Below the pieces are notes generated by a model. The model saw nothing but the letters and a program-made list of their open reading frames with translations, was not told where the DNA came from and searched no databases. This document shows, one piece after another, positions 18,743 to 28,521 of a stretch of 64,000 nucleotides of DNA. Made by a program: the position numbers and the translations under genes. The stretch lies in contig JAYQTS010000014.1 in the NCBI GenBank assembly GCA_038147755.1, positions 62,001-126,000 on the forward strand, written 5' to 3'. The DNA is from UBA5951 sp012269555. Lineage in GTDB: Bacteria > Pseudomonadota > Alphaproteobacteria > Puniceispirillales > Puniceispirillaceae. Within the stretch, counting starts at the first letter, position 1. Each line of letters begins with the position of its first letter.

Positions 18743-20665
18743 ATGTACATTAAATTTTTAAAATATATAGACCATATAGTTGATACAATCTCAGTATCAT
18801 TCGCGTGGGCTGCATCAGTTGCTATTATTTTAGCAACTATTTTAATTTGTGTAGATGTTTTACTGAGAAATCTCTTTAGCTTCCCAATAAATGGAGTCTC
18901 TGAAATAGTCGGTTTTGGTATAGTTTCTGTTGTTTTTTTGCAAATAGGAATTACCATTCGACGCAACCGTTTAATATCTGCAGAAATATTTTCCACCCTG
19001 TTTCAGAAAATAAGTCCATCATTTAGTAATTTGTTAACTAGTCTATTTTTTGTTGCTGCATTAGTGGTTTTTTATTTTATATCCATCTACTTCTGGGCAG
19101 ATTTTTATAAGGCTTACATTGGCTCGGAATTTACTGGTGCAATTGGAGCATTTACTATACCAACATGGCCGTTCAAACTGGTAAATTCCATAGCTTCCCT
19201 TATAATCATTTTTGAAATAATTAGAGTTATATTAATCCATCTTTATACTATTTACCAAGATGGCTTTGGTGATATTAAAGATAAAATTCTTATGATGGGT
19301 TTACTGGCCTTTGTTGTAATTTTATTTTTTTTATTAACAGGTTTACCATTAACGCGAGCAGAATTAGGCTTTATTGCTTTTGGCGGCATGCTATTTTTAG
19401 TATTAATGGGAATGCCAATTGGAATTGCTTTGATGTTTAGTTCATTCGCGGGCATTTGGCTAATCATAAATAAATTTCCAGTTGCTTTTAAATCCCTAGG
19501 TATGAGTTCTGCTACAGCGATCCAATCTTTTGAATTTGGAGTTGTTCCACTTTTTGTTTTAATGGGTTTATTATTGGAACGGGGAGATGTCGGTAAAGAT
19601 GCGTTTGCGCTTGCTGTCCGCACTTTAAGGTGGTTAAAAGGTGGACTCGGAATAGCAACTGTATTTGCAAATGCAATTTTTGCCTCGATTACTGGTTCTT
19701 CCTTAGCCTCTGCATCAGTGTTTAGCCGAATTGCTGTGCCACCTATGGTTTATCATGGATTTAAGAATCGTTTTGCGGTTGGAATTGTAGCAGGAAGTTC
19801 AGTGCTTGGCATGCTTATTCCTCCTAGTATTCTGCTAATTATCTATGGAATTCTTGCGGAAGTATCAATTGGAAAACTTTTCATTGCTGGGATATTACCG
19901 GGTATATTACTCTCATGTATTTTTGGTTTAATGATATTTTGTTCTGTAAAATTTTTTCCTAACAGTGTTTTGGAAAAGATTAATCCATCTCTTGAAATGC
20001 CTGAAATCGAAGATAAACAGAATAAATTAATACAGATTTTACCTATTTTATTTCTCATTTTTCTAGTAATGGGTGGGATATATGCTGGATTTTTCTCACC
20101 CACTGAAGCTGGAGCTGTTGGAGCACTTGGAGCATTGATTACTGCTATTCTTAGAAGGAAAATAAACTTTCAAACATTTAAAGAATTTGTATTTGAAGCA
20201 GGGTTTATTACTTCAGGAATTTTATTCTTAATTATTGCTTCTAGCCTGTATACTAGGATGCTTGCATTGTCTGGAATTCCGATGCATCTAACAAATTTTC
20301 TACAAGCAATGGATTTAAATTTAATAGCCTTTTTGGTTTTGCATATATTAATTATTATCCTTTTAGGAATGGTTCTTGATTCAGTATCGGCTTTGTTAAT
20401 TTTATTACCAATTGCTCTTCCCTATACAATTGCTATGGGTGTTGACCAAATTTGGTTCGGCATAATTACCGTGATTGCAATCGAACTGGGATTACTGACG
20501 CCGCCGTTTGGTTTAAGTGTTTTTGTAGTGAAGGCATCTTTGCCTAAAAATTTAAATGTATCACTAGGGGATATTTTTACAGGATCCACACCATTCGTAA
20601 TCGCTATGCTATTTGTTATAGCAATACTAATCTATTTCCCATGGATCGTAACAATTTTAATTTAA
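18743..20665 (+). CDS. TRAP transporter fused DctQ-DctM membrane protein
   Basis: About 640 residues and around 16 hydrophobic segments. Residues 1-165 are a DctQ small subunit (ILICVDVLLRNLFSFPINGV is its typical first segment) and about 175-640 are the DctM large subunit (MGMPIGIALMFSS, GSSLASASVFSRIAVPPM, GSSVLGMLIPPSILLIIYG, GILPGILLS, PTEAGAVGALGAL). Separate Q and M genes are commoner; a fused form is known in several TRAP lineages. The ATG 18743 is chosen; a TTG at 18716 in frame would add nine residues. It follows the binding-protein gene by about 60 bases. Sodium-driven uptake is expected. Confidence 0.88.
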   Translation: MYIKFLKYIDHIVDTISVSFAWAASVAIILATILICVDVLLRNLFSFPINGVSEIVGFGIVSVVFLQIGITIRRNRLISAEIFSTLFQKISPSFSNLLTSLFFVAALVVFYFISIYFWADFYKAYIGSEFTGAIGAFTIPTWPFKLVNSIASLIIIFEIIRVILIHLYTIYQDGFGDIKDKILMMGLLAFVVILFFLLTGLPLTRAELGFIAFGGMLFLVLMGMPIGIALMFSSFAGIWLIINKFPVAFKSLGMSSATAIQSFEFGVVPLFVLMGLLLERGDVGKDAFALAVRTLRWLKGGLGIATVFANAIFASITGSSLASASVFSRIAVPPMVYHGFKNRFAVGIVAGSSVLGMLIPPSILLIIYGILAEVSIGKLFIAGILPGILLSCIFGLMIFCSVKFFPNSVLEKINPSLEMPEIEDKQNKLIQILPILFLIFLVMGGIYAGFFSPTEAGAVGALGALITAILRRKINFQTFKEFVFEAGFITSGILFLIIASSLYTRMLALSGIPMHLTNFLQAMDLNLIAFLVLHILIIILLGMVLDSVSALLILLPIALPYTIAMGVDQIWFGIITVIAIELGLLTPPFGLSVFVVKASLPKNLNVSLGDIFTGSTPFVIAMLFVIAILIYFPWIVTILI

Positions 20666-20689
20666 TTATTCAAATGGAGGAGAGCTATT

Positions 20690-22066
20690 ATGCCGGGTGA
20701 TTTACTTATTAAAAATGCGCTTATTGTATCTGGTAGTGATTTTAAAAATTACGACCAGAAACATGATATACTGGTAAAAGACGGAATAATAGTTTCTATA
20801 GAAACCTCAATTGAAAATCCTAATAAATATAAAGAGATAGATGCAAAAAATATGCTAGTGATGCCTGGCTTTGTAAATGCCCATATACATACTTGGCAGA
20901 CTGGTTTGCGTGGACTGGCTGGCGACTGGACAGCAACTAATTACTTTAGAGCAATGCATGCTGGCTTAGCTACATTTTTTGAGCCTGAAGACATTTACAT
21001 CGCTAATTTGGTAGGCGCTCTTAACCAAATTAACAACGGCGTTACTACTTTAGTTGACTGGCACCACTGCAACCGTACGCCCGATCATTCTGATGCAGCA
21101 ATTGACGGATTAGAGGAGTCCGGCATACGAGCTGTATTTTTGCATGGGACACCAAAACCAGATCCAGCACCGGGGCAGCCACACTTTTCTGAAGTTCCAA
21201 TGCCAGAAAATGAGGTGGTTAGGCTTCGTTCTGGCCGAATGTCTAGTTCTGATAAAAAGGTAACAATGGGGCTTGCTATTCTTGGTCCACAAATGGCTGT
21301 GAACGAAGTATGTATGCAGGATTTTAAGTTAGCAAAGGATATGGACTTGGTAACTAGTATGCACCATTCTGGTTTGCAAATGGTTGGTGAGCAGGCATAT
21401 TCTATGGCCTATAAAGATGGTTTGCTTGGTGAACATATCAATATTGTGCATGGAAACGAATTATTAGAAAAGGATTTGGAGGTTCTGACTGACTCTGGAG
21501 CTACGTTCACTATTACCGCAGAAGTTGAAATGCAAATGTCATATGGAAACCCTCTTTCTGCAAGATTATTGAAAAAAAATTATCCATTTTCAATAGGATC
21601 AGATATTGAAAGTGCTTATTCCCCCGACATGTTTGCGATTGCACGAACAACAATGCAAGTTGAGAGGCATTTTTTGAGTCGTGAAGAGCAATCTAAAACA
21701 GGACAAAGACCGCATCCTATCCCAATTACAACATCAGATGCGTTTGATTGGGCAACCATAAACGGCGCTAAAGATTTTAGACTTGATAATAAAATTGGTA
21801 CATTAGAAATCGGGAAAAAAGCAGATATCACATTATTAAGAAACAATGATTTGAACTTGAAAAATAGCTTCAACCCACTTCATTCTATTATATGTTATGG
21901 TCATCCAGGCAATGTTGATACAGTTATCATTGAAGGTGAGATAATGAAGCAAAATGGGAAGCTTAACTTTGCAGATTTAGATACTAAGCTATCAAATCTA
22001 GAATCATCTGGGAGAAAAATTTACAACGAGTTCAAGTCCAAAGCAGCTACGGCTGATTTTGGTTAA
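20690..22066 (+). CDS. Amidohydrolase (cytosine deaminase/TRZ-ATZ type)
   Basis: 458 residues of the metal-dependent amidohydrolase-1 group. The urease-like N-terminal strands lead to the metal pair in VNAHIHTWQTGLRGLAGDW; further ligands are in TSMHHSG (about 222), IVHGNEL (about 247) and the Asp in SIGSDIESAYSPDM (about 303). A C-terminal beta domain carries IGTLEIGKKADITLL, typical of the ATZ/TRZ and S-adenosylhomocysteine deaminase relatives. It would deaminate, dechlorinate or hydrolyse a C-N bond on a ring. GGAGGAG precedes the start. It lies 24 bases after the TRAP membrane gene, so its substrate is probably what the transporter brings in. Confidence 0.85.
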   Translation: MPGDLLIKNALIVSGSDFKNYDQKHDILVKDGIIVSIETSIENPNKYKEIDAKNMLVMPGFVNAHIHTWQTGLRGLAGDWTATNYFRAMHAGLATFFEPEDIYIANLVGALNQINNGVTTLVDWHHCNRTPDHSDAAIDGLEESGIRAVFLHGTPKPDPAPGQPHFSEVPMPENEVVRLRSGRMSSSDKKVTMGLAILGPQMAVNEVCMQDFKLAKDMDLVTSMHHSGLQMVGEQAYSMAYKDGLLGEHINIVHGNELLEKDLEVLTDSGATFTITAEVEMQMSYGNPLSARLLKKNYPFSIGSDIESAYSPDMFAIARTTMQVERHFLSREEQSKTGQRPHPIPITTSDAFDWATINGAKDFRLDNKIGTLEIGKKADITLLRNNDLNLKNSFNPLHSIICYGHPGNVDTVIIEGEIMKQNGKLNFADLDTKLSNLESSGRKIYNEFKSKAATADFG

Positions 22067-22073
22067 AATTAGA

Positions 22074-23239
22074 ATGAGCGAACTTGACCAGTTAATAAAT
22101 GATATTCACATTGGCGTTGATGCTATTTGCTCTGAATTTCCTATGTCTTATTGGAGGGATTTAGACAGAAACAGAGAATATCCATCTCAATTTGTCCAAA
22201 AGTTATCCACCTCTGGTTATTTGGCAGCCTTGATTCCAGAAGAATATGGGGGTTCTGAGCTAGGATTGAGAACAGCTTTAGAAATTTTAAAAAGGATACA
22301 TTATAATGGTGCGAATGCAGCTGCTTGCCATGCCCAAATGTATATTATGGGAACTTTATTAAAGCATGGTTCTAAAGATCAGAAGCAAAAATATTTACCC
22401 GGAATTGCAAGTGGAGATATTCGTCTACAAGCGTTCGGTGTAACTGAGCCAAACACTGGGACAGATACCCTCTCTTTAAAGACTTTTGCAAAGAAAACAG
22501 ACTCTGGTTATATAATAAATGGCCAAAAAATATGGACATCTAGAGCTGAGTATTCTGATTTATTATTACTTTTGGCGAGAACAACCCCAATAGAACAAGT
22601 TACTAAGAAAACGGACGGACTGTCTGTTTTCTTAATTGATATGAGAGAGGCCAGTGGGGAGCACATTCAGATAAATCCAATTCGTACCATGATTAATCAT
22701 TCTACAACTGAAATATTTATTCAGGACTTGCAAGTAGATAAAAATACGCTCATTGGCAAGGAAGGGGAGGGTTTTAAGTATATTCTTTCTGGGATGAATG
22801 CTGAGCGTGTTTTAATAGCAGCAGAATGCATTGGTGATGCCCAATGGTTTATTCGTCAGGCAAGTGAATATGGGAATAATCGAATTCTGTTTAATGCGCC
22901 TATTTCAAAGAATCAGGGAATTCAATTTCCAATATCTAACTCTTATGCACATATGAAAGCTGCAGAATTAATGGTGCATCATGCAGCAGAAAAAAATTTG
23001 ATAATGGGATCAATGATGGTGAAAGTGCTAATATTGCAAAACTTCTTGCTGCTGATGCTTCTTGGATGGCTGCGGAGGCATGTATGCAGACATTTGGTGG
23101 TTTTGGGTTTGCAGAAGAATACGATATTGAACGAAAATATCGTGAAACCAGATTGTATCAGGTTGCGCCTATTTCAACAAATATGATTTTGTCCTATATT
23201 GCAGAAAAAATTCTTGGTATGCCAAAATCATATGGATAA
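22074..23239 (+). CDS. Acyl-CoA dehydrogenase family protein (one frameshift)
   Basis: Flavoprotein dehydrogenase of about 388 residues after repair. Typical segments: IPEEYGGSELGL, QAFGVTEPNTGTDTLSLKT (flavin loop), GYIINGQKIWTSRAEYSD and MNAERVLIAAECIGDA. One A is missing at 22990-22996; the restored frame gives KKFDNGINDGESANIAKLLA, ACMQTFGGFGFAEEYDIE and RKYRETRLYQVAPIST, stopping at 23237-23239. Where many family members have the catalytic Glu (YEGT), this one has YQVAPIST, so the base must lie elsewhere or the reaction differs. The start ATG 22074 is preferred over TTG 22059. Stop and next start overlap (ATGGATAA). Confidence 0.85.
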
Positions 23240-24584
23240 TAATTCTTTTTTAAAAGTTGTGGATAATGTATCAAGGGACTTAGTGTGTTACTCCTATTTC
23301 TCCTCAAGTGAACTACCAATTAAATGCATGCAAGTAGCCGAGTACTCCTTTTTTGATTGGTTAGTGGTATCTGCAGCAGGCAGCCGAGAACCTGTGACAA
23401 AAAAAATACAGAAGTTTGTTCAAAATGAAGGAGGAAATCAAACATCATCAGTATTGGGACTTAATATTAAGACAGCCCCTCATCTTGCCGCTTTAGCTAA
23501 TGGTACAATCTCCCATGCTTTAGATTATGATGATACTCATTTTCTGCATATTGGTCATTTATCAGCAGCCATTTTTCCCGCCATTTTAGCATTAAGCGAA
23601 AGTAGCAATAAAACCTACCTTGATATCATAGAGTCATTTCTGGTTGGGGCAGAAGCAGCGATACTAGTTGGGGAAATATTAGGCATGGAGCATTATAGAG
23701 CCGGTTTTCACCAAACTGCAACGGCAGGTTGTTTTGGGGCAGTAATTGGAGCGTGTCGTTTACTTGAGTTAACGGAGACACAAAGATATCATGCTCTTGG
23801 GATAGCAAGCACGATGGCATCTGGTTTGAAGTCTCAATTTGGTACAATGGGAAAGCCTCTTAATGCAGGAATAGCCGCTTCAAATGGAGTCAAAGCAGCT
23901 ACTTTAGCAGGGTTTGATTTTATCTCTAATCCAGATGGGCTTGGCAGTCCACAGGGCTTTATTGAAACACATTCGCCAGAAAAAACACATTTATCTTTTT
24001 ATGATCGAGGTGCTGAATTACCGTTTCGTTTTGATAAAGTTAGTTATAAACTTCATGCCTGTTGTCATGGGTTACACGCGGCAATAGAAGCTTTAATTGT
24101 AGCAAAATCAGAAAATTATCTTCACCCACAAACTGTTCAGAAAATTGATATTACAGTTAGTTCTAGTTGGTATGGAGTTTGTGACATTGAAAATCCGCAA
24201 ACAGGTTTGCAAGGCAAATTTAGTTTTCATTACGTAGCTGCTTTGTTGATTTGTGGATATAATACGGCAGCATTAGATAGTTTCCTTGAAGAATTGGTTA
24301 GGAATGAAGAAATCAAACATCAGATGCAAAAAATAAATGTATCTTTCGATGAAAGTATGGAAGATAGCTTTGCTAGTGTTTTTGTGCGCTCAAAGGGTTT
24401 GCCAAAAAAGAGTTTTGAATTTGATTTGAATAAAAACCAAAGTGCTATTGATGCTTATCCAAGACTTAAAGATAAGGCATATAATTTACTTGAAACAGAA
24501 AAAATACAATTATTGCATCATTTACTTGAGAACAAAGATAATTGCACTGCCAAGGGAATTGGCGATTGGCTTCGAAAATTCTGA
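23232..24584 (+). CDS. MmgE/PrpD family protein
   Basis: About 451 residues of the MmgE/PrpD fold, which includes 2-methylcitrate dehydratase, cis-aconitate decarboxylase and iminodisuccinate epimerase. Recognisable parts are ANGTISHALDYDDTHFLHIG (about 84-103), the helical HQTATAGCFGAVIGA region, GTMGKPLNAGIAASNGV and SYKLHACCHGLHAAIEALI. The fold is generic for dehydration or isomerisation of a di/tricarboxylic acid. ATG 23232 overlaps the dehydrogenase stop by eight bases; an earlier TTG would begin inside that gene. It is embedded in the TRAP/amidohydrolase operon, so it presumably acts on the ring-opened product. Confidence 0.85.
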   Translation: MDNNSFLKVVDNVSRDLVCYSYFSSSELPIKCMQVAEYSFFDWLVVSAAGSREPVTKKIQKFVQNEGGNQTSSVLGLNIKTAPHLAALANGTISHALDYDDTHFLHIGHLSAAIFPAILALSESSNKTYLDIIESFLVGAEAAILVGEILGMEHYRAGFHQTATAGCFGAVIGACRLLELTETQRYHALGIASTMASGLKSQFGTMGKPLNAGIAASNGVKAATLAGFDFISNPDGLGSPQGFIETHSPEKTHLSFYDRGAELPFRFDKVSYKLHACCHGLHAAIEALIVAKSENYLHPQTVQKIDITVSSSWYGVCDIENPQTGLQGKFSFHYVAALLICGYNTAALDSFLEELVRNEEIKHQMQKINVSFDESMEDSFASVFVRSKGLPKKSFEFDLNKNQSAIDAYPRLKDKAYNLLETEKIQLLHHLLENKDNCTAKGIGDWLRKF

Positions 24585-24601
24585 GCATAAAAAAGGTAAG
24601 A

Positions 24602-25769
24602 ATGGAAAAGTCAAAGGATAAAAATTTTAATACTGATTTAGCAGGATTGCTAATTGTTTCAGTTGAACAAGCTGTTGCAGGACCATATGCGTCAGGAAAG
24701 TTAGCTGATGCTGGAGCTAGGGTTATAAAGATAGAGCGACCAGAGGGTGATTTTGCCAGAAAATATGATGCGGCTGGTGGTAATAAAAGTTCCTATTTTA
24801 TTTGGTTAAACCGAGGAAAAGAGTCAATTTGTTTAGATCTGAAAAAACCGGAAGATAAAAAAGTTTTGATAAATATGGTTGAGCATGCAGATGTTTTTAT
24901 ACAAAATCTCATGCCGGGTGTTATTGACAGATTAGTTGCTGATTTTCAGAAGATGCGAAGATTAAATCCTTCATTAATTAGATGTGATATTAGCGGCTAC
25001 GGTTCAACAGGGAAATTTGCAAATGTAAAAGCTTATGATTTACTCATTCAAGCAGAGACAGGACTTTCTTCCATTACAGGAGCTGAATCAGAACCAGGCA
25101 GGGTAGGTGTTTCAGTATGCGACATTGCAGCTGGGATGACTGCATATCAGAGTATCCTACAAGCTCTTATATGCTCGATTAAAAACAAATCAAGGACGTC
25201 AAATCGAGGTCTCACTATTTCATAGTTTAATGGATTGGATGAATGTGCCTCATTTGCAAAAACAATATGGAAACACAGATGTAGCTCGTGTGGGATTGAA
25301 TCACCCAACTATTGCACCCTATGGGCTATATTCAACTAAGGATGGAAAAAAAATATTAATAGGGATACAAAATGAAAGAGAATTTAAAATTTTTTGTTCT
25401 GAAATTCTTGAAATGGAATGGTTAGCCACAAAACCAGAATTTGATAATAATATTAATCGTGTGGTGAATAGAAATACACTAGATAAAATTATAAACTCTA
25501 GATTTGCCGAAATAGAATTAGATACGTTAGCAGATGCTTTGCAAAAAAATAATATTGCTTTTGGACGATTAAACGGATTGGATGATTTACTTGTTCATTC
25601 TCAGACAGAGTTTATTTCGGTCAGTTCGGGAGGAAAAGAATATAATCTCTTCTCACCCTCTGGTATTATTCAAGGGCAAAAATATCAATTAGGTGAAGTC
25701 CCAGAACTTGACCAGCATGGGAGCAAATTAAGAAGACAATTCAATATTATCAAATCAGAGGGATATTAA
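24602..25769 (+). CDS. CaiB/BaiF CoA-transferase family protein (one frameshift)
   Basis: Class III CoA-transferase, about 389 residues once a missing T near 25167-25168 is restored (LYARLKTNQGRQIEVSLFHS). N-terminal VEQAVAGPYASGKLADAGAR and IKIERPEGDFAR are characteristic; the catalytic Asp is expected in VKAYDLLIQAETGL (about residue 155). The middle frame break falls just before the second half, SLMDWMNVPHLQKQYGN. It would activate a carboxylic acid as CoA thioester for the acyl-CoA dehydrogenase of the same cluster. The start is ATG 24602 after AAGGTAAG. It ends one base before the next gene. Confidence 0.85.
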
Positions 25770-25770
25770 A

Positions 25771-26350
25771 ATGGACTTAGCTGAATTAAAAAAACAGCTT
25801 TTTGTGGAAGCAAGGACTCATCGCAGTTTTTCTAGCAAAGGTGTTGATGACGCTATATTACGTGAAATTTACGAACTTGCAAAATTTGGGCCTACTGCAA
25901 ATAATTATTGTCCAATGCGCCTTACTTTTGTTAAGTCTCAAAAAGCTAAGAAAAATTAATTGAAACAGCGAGCGAGGGTAATCGGCCTAAAATCGCCTCT
26001 GCGCCCGTAACCATAATTATAGCTTATGATGTTGATTACCATAAGCATATTTCTTTATTAGCACCGCATGCAGATGTATCTAAAATAGCGGCACAACCAG
26101 AATTAGAACGTGATAAATTTGCAAGAGAGTTATCATGGTTGCAGGCTGGTTACATTTTAATTGCAGCCCGTTTGCTTGGGTTAGATTGCGGACCTATGAA
26201 TGGTTTTAACAAAATCTTGCGGATGAGGCATTTTATTCAGGTACTAGCTGGAGGTCTAATATGCTTATTAATCTTGGTTATGGGGATTATGAGAAAATGC
26301 GTCCAAGAGCACCTCGAATAGATTTCGTAAATGCATGTCAAATATTATAA
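25771..26350 (+). CDS. RutE-like nitroreductase family protein (two frameshifts)
   Basis: About 194 residues after repair. N-terminal EARTHRSFSSKGVDDAILRE and FGPTANNYCPMRLTFVKS are the FMN-binding start of the nitroreductase fold. Missing bases in A runs at 25951-25955 and 26211-26214 split it; the full frame continues KKLIETASEGNRPKIASAP, ELSWLQAGYILIAARLLGLD, CGPMNGFNKNLADEAFYSG and SNMLINLGYGDYEKMRPRAP. That pattern matches malonic semialdehyde reductase RutE/YdfG-like nitroreductases, which reduce 3-oxopropanoate from uracil or other substrates. No rut genes are nearby. Its presence suggests a three-carbon semialdehyde product, an inference. Confidence 0.8.
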
Positions 26351-26430
26351 TGTTTTCAAGAGCTAGCGTGTTTCACAAAAGAATCAAAAATTTTAAATGT
26401 TTTAAAGGACCTTTCTAAGGAAAAGATAAT

Positions 26431-26877
26431 ATGGAACTAAGTGATGAGATCATAATCCCTGGAAATCGTAAAGAGGTATTTGCAAAACTAATAGACCCAA
26501 CAATTTTAAAATTATGCATACCTGGATGTGAAGAATTAACAATGACAGAAGAGAATAAGTATAGTGCTAAAGTTCTTCTGAAGATTGGTCCTATTAAGGC
26601 AAAATTTAGTGGTTCTGTTGAACTGGATACAGCAAATGCGCCGTCTAGATTGACTCTTAATGGTGCCGGTGAAGGTGGTGTAGCTGGTTTCGCAAAAGGA
26701 GGTGCAGAAGTTGAATTGCTTGATGATGGTGAAAAAACGATTTTAAAATATCTCGCTAAGGCAGAGACTGGAGGTAAGATAGCTCAGCTTGGAAGTAGAC
26801 TTATTACCAGTACAGCTCGTAAATTGGCAAAAGCTTTTTTTCAGTCGTTTGAGGGAATTATGAATGAGAATAATTAA
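26431..26877 (+). CDS. CoxG-family (SRPBCC) protein
   Basis: 148 residues of the CO-dehydrogenase subunit G family: start MELSDEIIIPGNRKEVFAKL, then PGCEELTMTEENKYSAKVLL, IKAKFSGSVEL, a glycine-rich GAGEGGVAGFAKGGAEVEL and the C-terminal helix SRLITSTARKLAKAFFQSF. CoxG-like proteins attach molybdenum hydroxylases to membranes or carry lipid/quinone-like ligands. No coxMSL-type molybdenum hydroxylase genes occur in the window, so this is an orphan or serves a remote partner. AGGAAAAG is upstream of ATG 26431; it is about 80 bases after the RutE-like gene and likely the last gene of the plus-strand run. Confidence 0.85.
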   Translation: MELSDEIIIPGNRKEVFAKLIDPTILKLCIPGCEELTMTEENKYSAKVLLKIGPIKAKFSGSVELDTANAPSRLTLNGAGEGGVAGFAKGGAEVELLDDGEKTILKYLAKAETGGKIAQLGSRLITSTARKLAKAFFQSFEGIMNENN

Positions 26878-26917
26878 GGCCAGAAGTAAAATCATTAAGT
26901 AACCTATCCGTTTAAGA

Positions 26918-28108
26918 CTAGTTAAAAGCTTGGATCCCAGTCTGTGCCCTTCCTAAGATAAGTGCATGAATGTCTGATGTCCCCTCATAGGTATTGACTG
27001 TCTCAAGATTAGCAAGATGTCGCATTACTTGATAATCCTGATGAATACCATTAGCACCATGCATATCACGAGATGCACGGGCAATTGTCAGCGCTTTTTC
27101 GCAATTATTTCGTTTTAATAAAGATATCATTTCAGGCGTTGCATTTTGACTATCCATTAATTGACCTAGCCTTAAGCATGCTTGAAGTCCCAAAGTGATT
27201 TCTGTTTGCATATCGACAAGTTTTTTCTGATAAAGTTGAGTTGCTGCAAGTGGGCGCGAAAACTGATGCCTTTGTATTCCATATTCATAACTTCTGAACC
27301 AGCAATCCTCCGCTGCACCCAAAACCCCCCAACAAATTCCATACCTTGCTAAATTCAAGCATGAGAATGGACCTTTTAATCCAGTGCAATCTGGCAAGAT
27401 TGAAGATTCGTCCACCTCTACATTAGTTAGGTAGATCGAGCCAGTATCAGCCGTTTGCATTGATAACTTTCCGTTAATTTTTGATGTTTCAATTCCTTTG
27501 TTTTGTCTCTCAACAATAAAGCCTTTGATTTCACCACCCTCGTCTTCAGATTTCGCCCAGATGATAAATATTTCAGCAATAGAAGCATTGGAAATCCAAG
27601 TCTTGGAACCATTTAAAATATATCCATTGGATGTTTTTTTTGCCCTAGTTCGCATAGCAGCAGGGTCTGAGCCAGCTTCGGGTTCTGTTAATCCAAAACA
27701 GCCAATTAATTCGCCTGAGGCTAGTTTTTTTAGATAGGTTTGTTTTTGCCAAGTAGTACCAAACTTAAAGATAGGATACATTACAAGAGAGGATTGAACC
27801 GAAAGAATAGATCTAAAACCAGAATCAATTCTCTCTACTTCTCTTGCAATCAATCCATATGAAATAAATGAAGAACCAGCCCCACCATATTTTTCTGGTA
27901 AGGTAACACCAAATAACCCAGCCTCTCCTATAGCCTTGTACCCTTCTCTTGATAGTCCTTTTGCGTCAAAGGCTATTGGTAGAAATTTGGCTAATTCATT
28001 AGACGAAAATTGGGCTGCCGTTTGTTGAATAAGTTTTTCTTCACTCCCTAATTGATCTGATAAAGATAAAGGGTCTCTCCAATCGAATTTAGTCATTGAT
28101 TTAGACAT
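26918..28108 (-). CDS. gcdH: Glutaryl-CoA dehydrogenase
   Basis: About 396 residues. Glutaryl-CoA dehydrogenase oxidises and decarboxylates glutaryl-CoA to crotonyl-CoA in lysine and aromatic catabolism. Diagnostic parts are FDWRDPLSLSDQL at the N-terminus, IGCFGLTEPEAGSDPAAMRT, NGSKTWISNASIAE and the C-terminal MHGANGIHQDYQVMRHLANL plus the catalytic Glu in TYEGTSDIHALILGR. The start used is ATG 28108; ATG 28096 and TTG 28126 are alternatives. Monocistronic and convergent with CoxG. The upstream 413 bases are non-coding and shared with the divergent DmdA-like gene. Confidence 0.88.
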   Translation of the reverse strand: MSKSMTKFDWRDPLSLSDQLGSEEKLIQQTAAQFSSNELAKFLPIAFDAKGLSREGYKAIGEAGLFGVTLPEKYGGAGSSFISYGLIAREVERIDSGFRSILSVQSSLVMYPIFKFGTTWQKQTYLKKLASGELIGCFGLTEPEAGSDPAAMRTRAKKTSNGYILNGSKTWISNASIAEIFIIWAKSEDEGGEIKGFIVERQNKGIETSKINGKLSMQTADTGSIYLTNVEVDESSILPDCTGLKGPFSCLNLARYGICWGVLGAAEDCWFRSYEYGIQRHQFSRPLAATQLYQKKLVDMQTEITLGLQACLRLGQLMDSQNATPEMISLLKRNNCEKALTIARASRDMHGANGIHQDYQVMRHLANLETVNTYEGTSDIHALILGRAQTGIQAFN

Positions 28109-28521
28109 TTCAAAATAATGGTCCAAAAAAGTTCATAGTAATAGCTTTATAATTTATAACTTTGATTAATTTTAATATAAGAATATGTTTTTTTAAAATA
28201 AATTGTCCATTAAGTTACAACGTTTAGATAGAAAATTGTTGTTATTAGAATTAATCTAGTTGAATATTTTTGTTTATACAGGTTCTCAACTGCTGGTAAG
28301 TTAGAAGAAAAACCTCTTTTTTAAATATTTAATTTTTTGCTAATTAAATGTTGTAAAAGTCAAAATTTTAGAGACATACACTTTGAAGGAGATAAATATC
28401 TAATTTACGACTTTTTATCTAATATTAGGTCGTAAGTCAGATGCTATAAACGTATTTGCTAGATTACATGTGAATTTAGTAGTCACAAAAATAGAATTAG
28501 TTACACATTTTTGAGGATTTT
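28109..28521. other. Divergent intergenic region between gcdH and the dmdA-like gene
   Basis: Very AT-rich, with no convincing coding sequence on either strand. It must hold the promoters of both flanking genes. The only structures I see are the inverted repeat at 28405-28435 and a weaker stem between AGGTT near 28282 and AACCT near 28315 that is followed by a T tract. Confidence 0.5.
28405..28435. repeat. Inverted repeat upstream of the dmdA-like gene
   Basis: Perfect seven-base arms TTACGAC and GTCGTAA, 17 bases apart, about 90 bases before the start at 28522. Could be a regulator site or leader hairpin; no known riboswitch is recognised. Confidence 0.4.
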
